DNA from: Anaerolineaceae bacterium UBA5365
Lineage (GTDB): Bacteria > Chloroflexota > Anaerolineae > Anaerolineales > Anaerolineaceae
Direction: 5' to 3'
DNA length: 6,936 nt
Assembly (NCBI GenBank): GCA_002407905.1
Contig: DHPL01000062.1
Coordinates: 1 to 6,936, forward strand
Below are positions 6,033 to 6,936 of the stretch, piece after piece. The stretch's first letter is position 1. Every line of letters begins with the position of its first letter. The notes under the pieces were generated by a model. It saw nothing but the letters and a program-made list of their open reading frames with translations. It ran no database searches and was not told where the DNA came from. Made by a program: the position numbers and the translations under genes.

Positions 6033-6899
6033 TCACGCTTTCTCAGAGATTTTTTCACCGAAGAGACCTTGAGGTCTTACCAGCAAACTAAGAATTAAAA
6101 CAAGGAAGACTACCGTATCCTTGTAAGTTGTCGAAATATATGCACCAGCAAAAACTTCTGTGATGCCGATGATCAAACCTCCTAAAATGGCGCCTTGCAC
6201 GCTGCCAAAGCCTCCAATAACGACTGCGGCAAAAGCTTTTACGCCGGAGACAACGCCCATCGTATTGGTGATGAAGAACAAGGGCGCCAGTAAAACGCCG
6301 CTTACGCCAGAAATGAACATGCTGGTCGCAAAAGTGAGCGCGATGGCCAGCACAATCGGTATGCCGACGAGCGAAGCCGCGTATTTATCCTGGGCGGTGG
6401 CTTGCATGATATTGCCCATAAATGTATGTTCAAGCAGGTAGTACACTCCGCCAATCAGCAGCGCGGCAAAAATGATCACCACGATGTATTGCCAGGGGAG
6501 AGCAGCCTGGCCCATGCGAAAGATGCCTTCTTTCAACGGGTCAATCGTTTGAGGGGTTGAGCCCCAAACCAGTTTCGTTATTTCGCGAATCGCAATGGAT
6601 GCACCCAGGGTGCTTACGATAATCGTTTTATCCTGCGCTTGCCTGAGCGGCCAATATGTGACGAATTGAAAGACCACACCAGATAGTGAAATAAGTACGG
6701 CCGTGATCGCCAAGGAAGGCCAAATGTCTAAACCAGCTTTTCTGCTCAGGGCATAGCACACAAATGCGCCTAGCATAAGAAAGTCGCCCTGGGCAAAGTT
6801 GACGATCCCGACCGCCCGGAAAATCAGGACGATGCTGATGCCAATCAGCCCATAGATGGCGCCTAAGGAAATCCCTTTGATGATCAGTTGTAAAACCAC
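6033..6899 (-). CDS. livH: ABC transporter permease, LivH type
   Basis: This is the other inner-membrane permease of the importer. The 288-residue length is normal for LivH. Motifs are GAIYGLIGISIVLIFR (13-28), GIVNFAQGDFLMLGAF (31-46), the EAA-like loop ATAQDKYAASLVGI (167-180) that contacts the ATPase, KAFAAVVIGGFGSVQGAILGG (221-241) and RPQGLFG near the C-terminus (275-281). Hydrophobic stretches through the protein fit about eight membrane helices. The start is GTG at 6899, supported by GGAGG 7 bases upstream. It is the first liv gene seen in the window. The binding protein gene (livK-like) is absent here and may lie beyond the right edge or elsewhere in the genome. Confidence 0.95.
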   Translation of the reverse strand: MVLQLIIKGISLGAIYGLIGISIVLIFRAVGIVNFAQGDFLMLGAFVCYALSRKAGLDIWPSLAITAVLISLSGVVFQFVTYWPLRQAQDKTIIVSTLGASIAIREITKLVWGSTPQTIDPLKEGIFRMGQAALPWQYIVVIIFAALLIGGVYYLLEHTFMGNIMQATAQDKYAASLVGIPIVLAIALTFATSMFISGVSGVLLAPLFFITNTMGVVSGVKAFAAVVIGGFGSVQGAILGGLIIGITEVFAGAYISTTYKDTVVFLVLILSLLVRPQGLFGEKISEKA

Positions 6900-6906
6900 T
6901 TATGAT

Positions 6907-6911
6907 CCTCC
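6907..6911 (-). promoter_or_regulatory. Ribosome binding site of livH
   Basis: On the minus strand GGAGG precedes the GTG at 6899 with a 7-base spacer (ATCATAA), which fixes the non-ATG start of livH. The TAA in the spacer ends directly before the GTG. Only 25 bases remain to the window edge and no promoter can be recognised there. Confidence 0.75.
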
Positions 6912-6936
6912 AGCCTTGGAAAATCCAGGTGAAGCA

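Noticed and set aside
6900..6936. Open minus-strand frame ending in TAA at 6902-6900, possibly the last 11 codons of an upstream gene
   Set aside because: The piece is too short to recognise, and the TAA may simply fall in the livH leader. It cannot be called a gene from this window.

Overview
The window is ordinary bacterial coding DNA of roughly balanced base composition. It holds two gene blocks that run towards each other and meet in a short intergenic region (about 3406-3626). All eight genes have clear Shine-Dalgarno-type starts or tight operon packing. ATG, GTG and TTG starts are all used. The gene content (acetoacetyl-CoA-type thiolase, DUF1537 acid-sugar kinase, Liv-type ABC transporter) would suit an anaerobic heterotroph such as a Chloroflexota (Anaerolineae), Firmicutes or Synergistota member. 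The sequence alone does not settle the phylum, and this placement is a weak inference.

Plus strand, 1-3405: an apparent operon of four genes with gaps of 11, 32 and 23 bases. It reads as (i) the C-terminal 238 residues of a thiolase cut by the left edge, (ii) a 477-residue four-carbon acid sugar kinase (DUF1537 family) with a TTG start, (iii) a FabG-like short-chain dehydrogenase/reductase with an acidic residue that suggests NAD preference, and (iv) a 148-residue RpiB/LacAB-family sugar-phosphate isomerase. Kinase, dehydrogenase and isomerase together suggest catabolism of a sugar acid or a short sugar (tetronate- or tetrose-like). The thiolase is an unusual partner that could send a product to acetyl-CoA, or could form a 3-hydroxyacyl-CoA couple with the reductase. 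The operon's upstream part, including any aldolase or decarboxylase, lies outside the window.

Intergenic, 3406-3626: three inverted repeats. The last one (3531-3558) is followed by a T-rich run and looks like the terminator, possibly for both converging operons.

Minus strand, 6899-3627: livH-livM-livG-livF, the two permeases and two ATPases of a branched-chain amino acid-type (HAAT/Liv) ABC importer. The genes abut or overlap. The substrate-binding protein gene is not in the window and may lie beyond the right edge. Nothing in the sequence shows the importer's substrate, so a functional link to the converging cassette is only a possibility.

No RNA genes, mobile elements, CRISPR arrays or clear promoters were seen. 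I found no convincing novel system. The most unusual item is the thiolase/DUF1537/SDR/RpiB gene combination.
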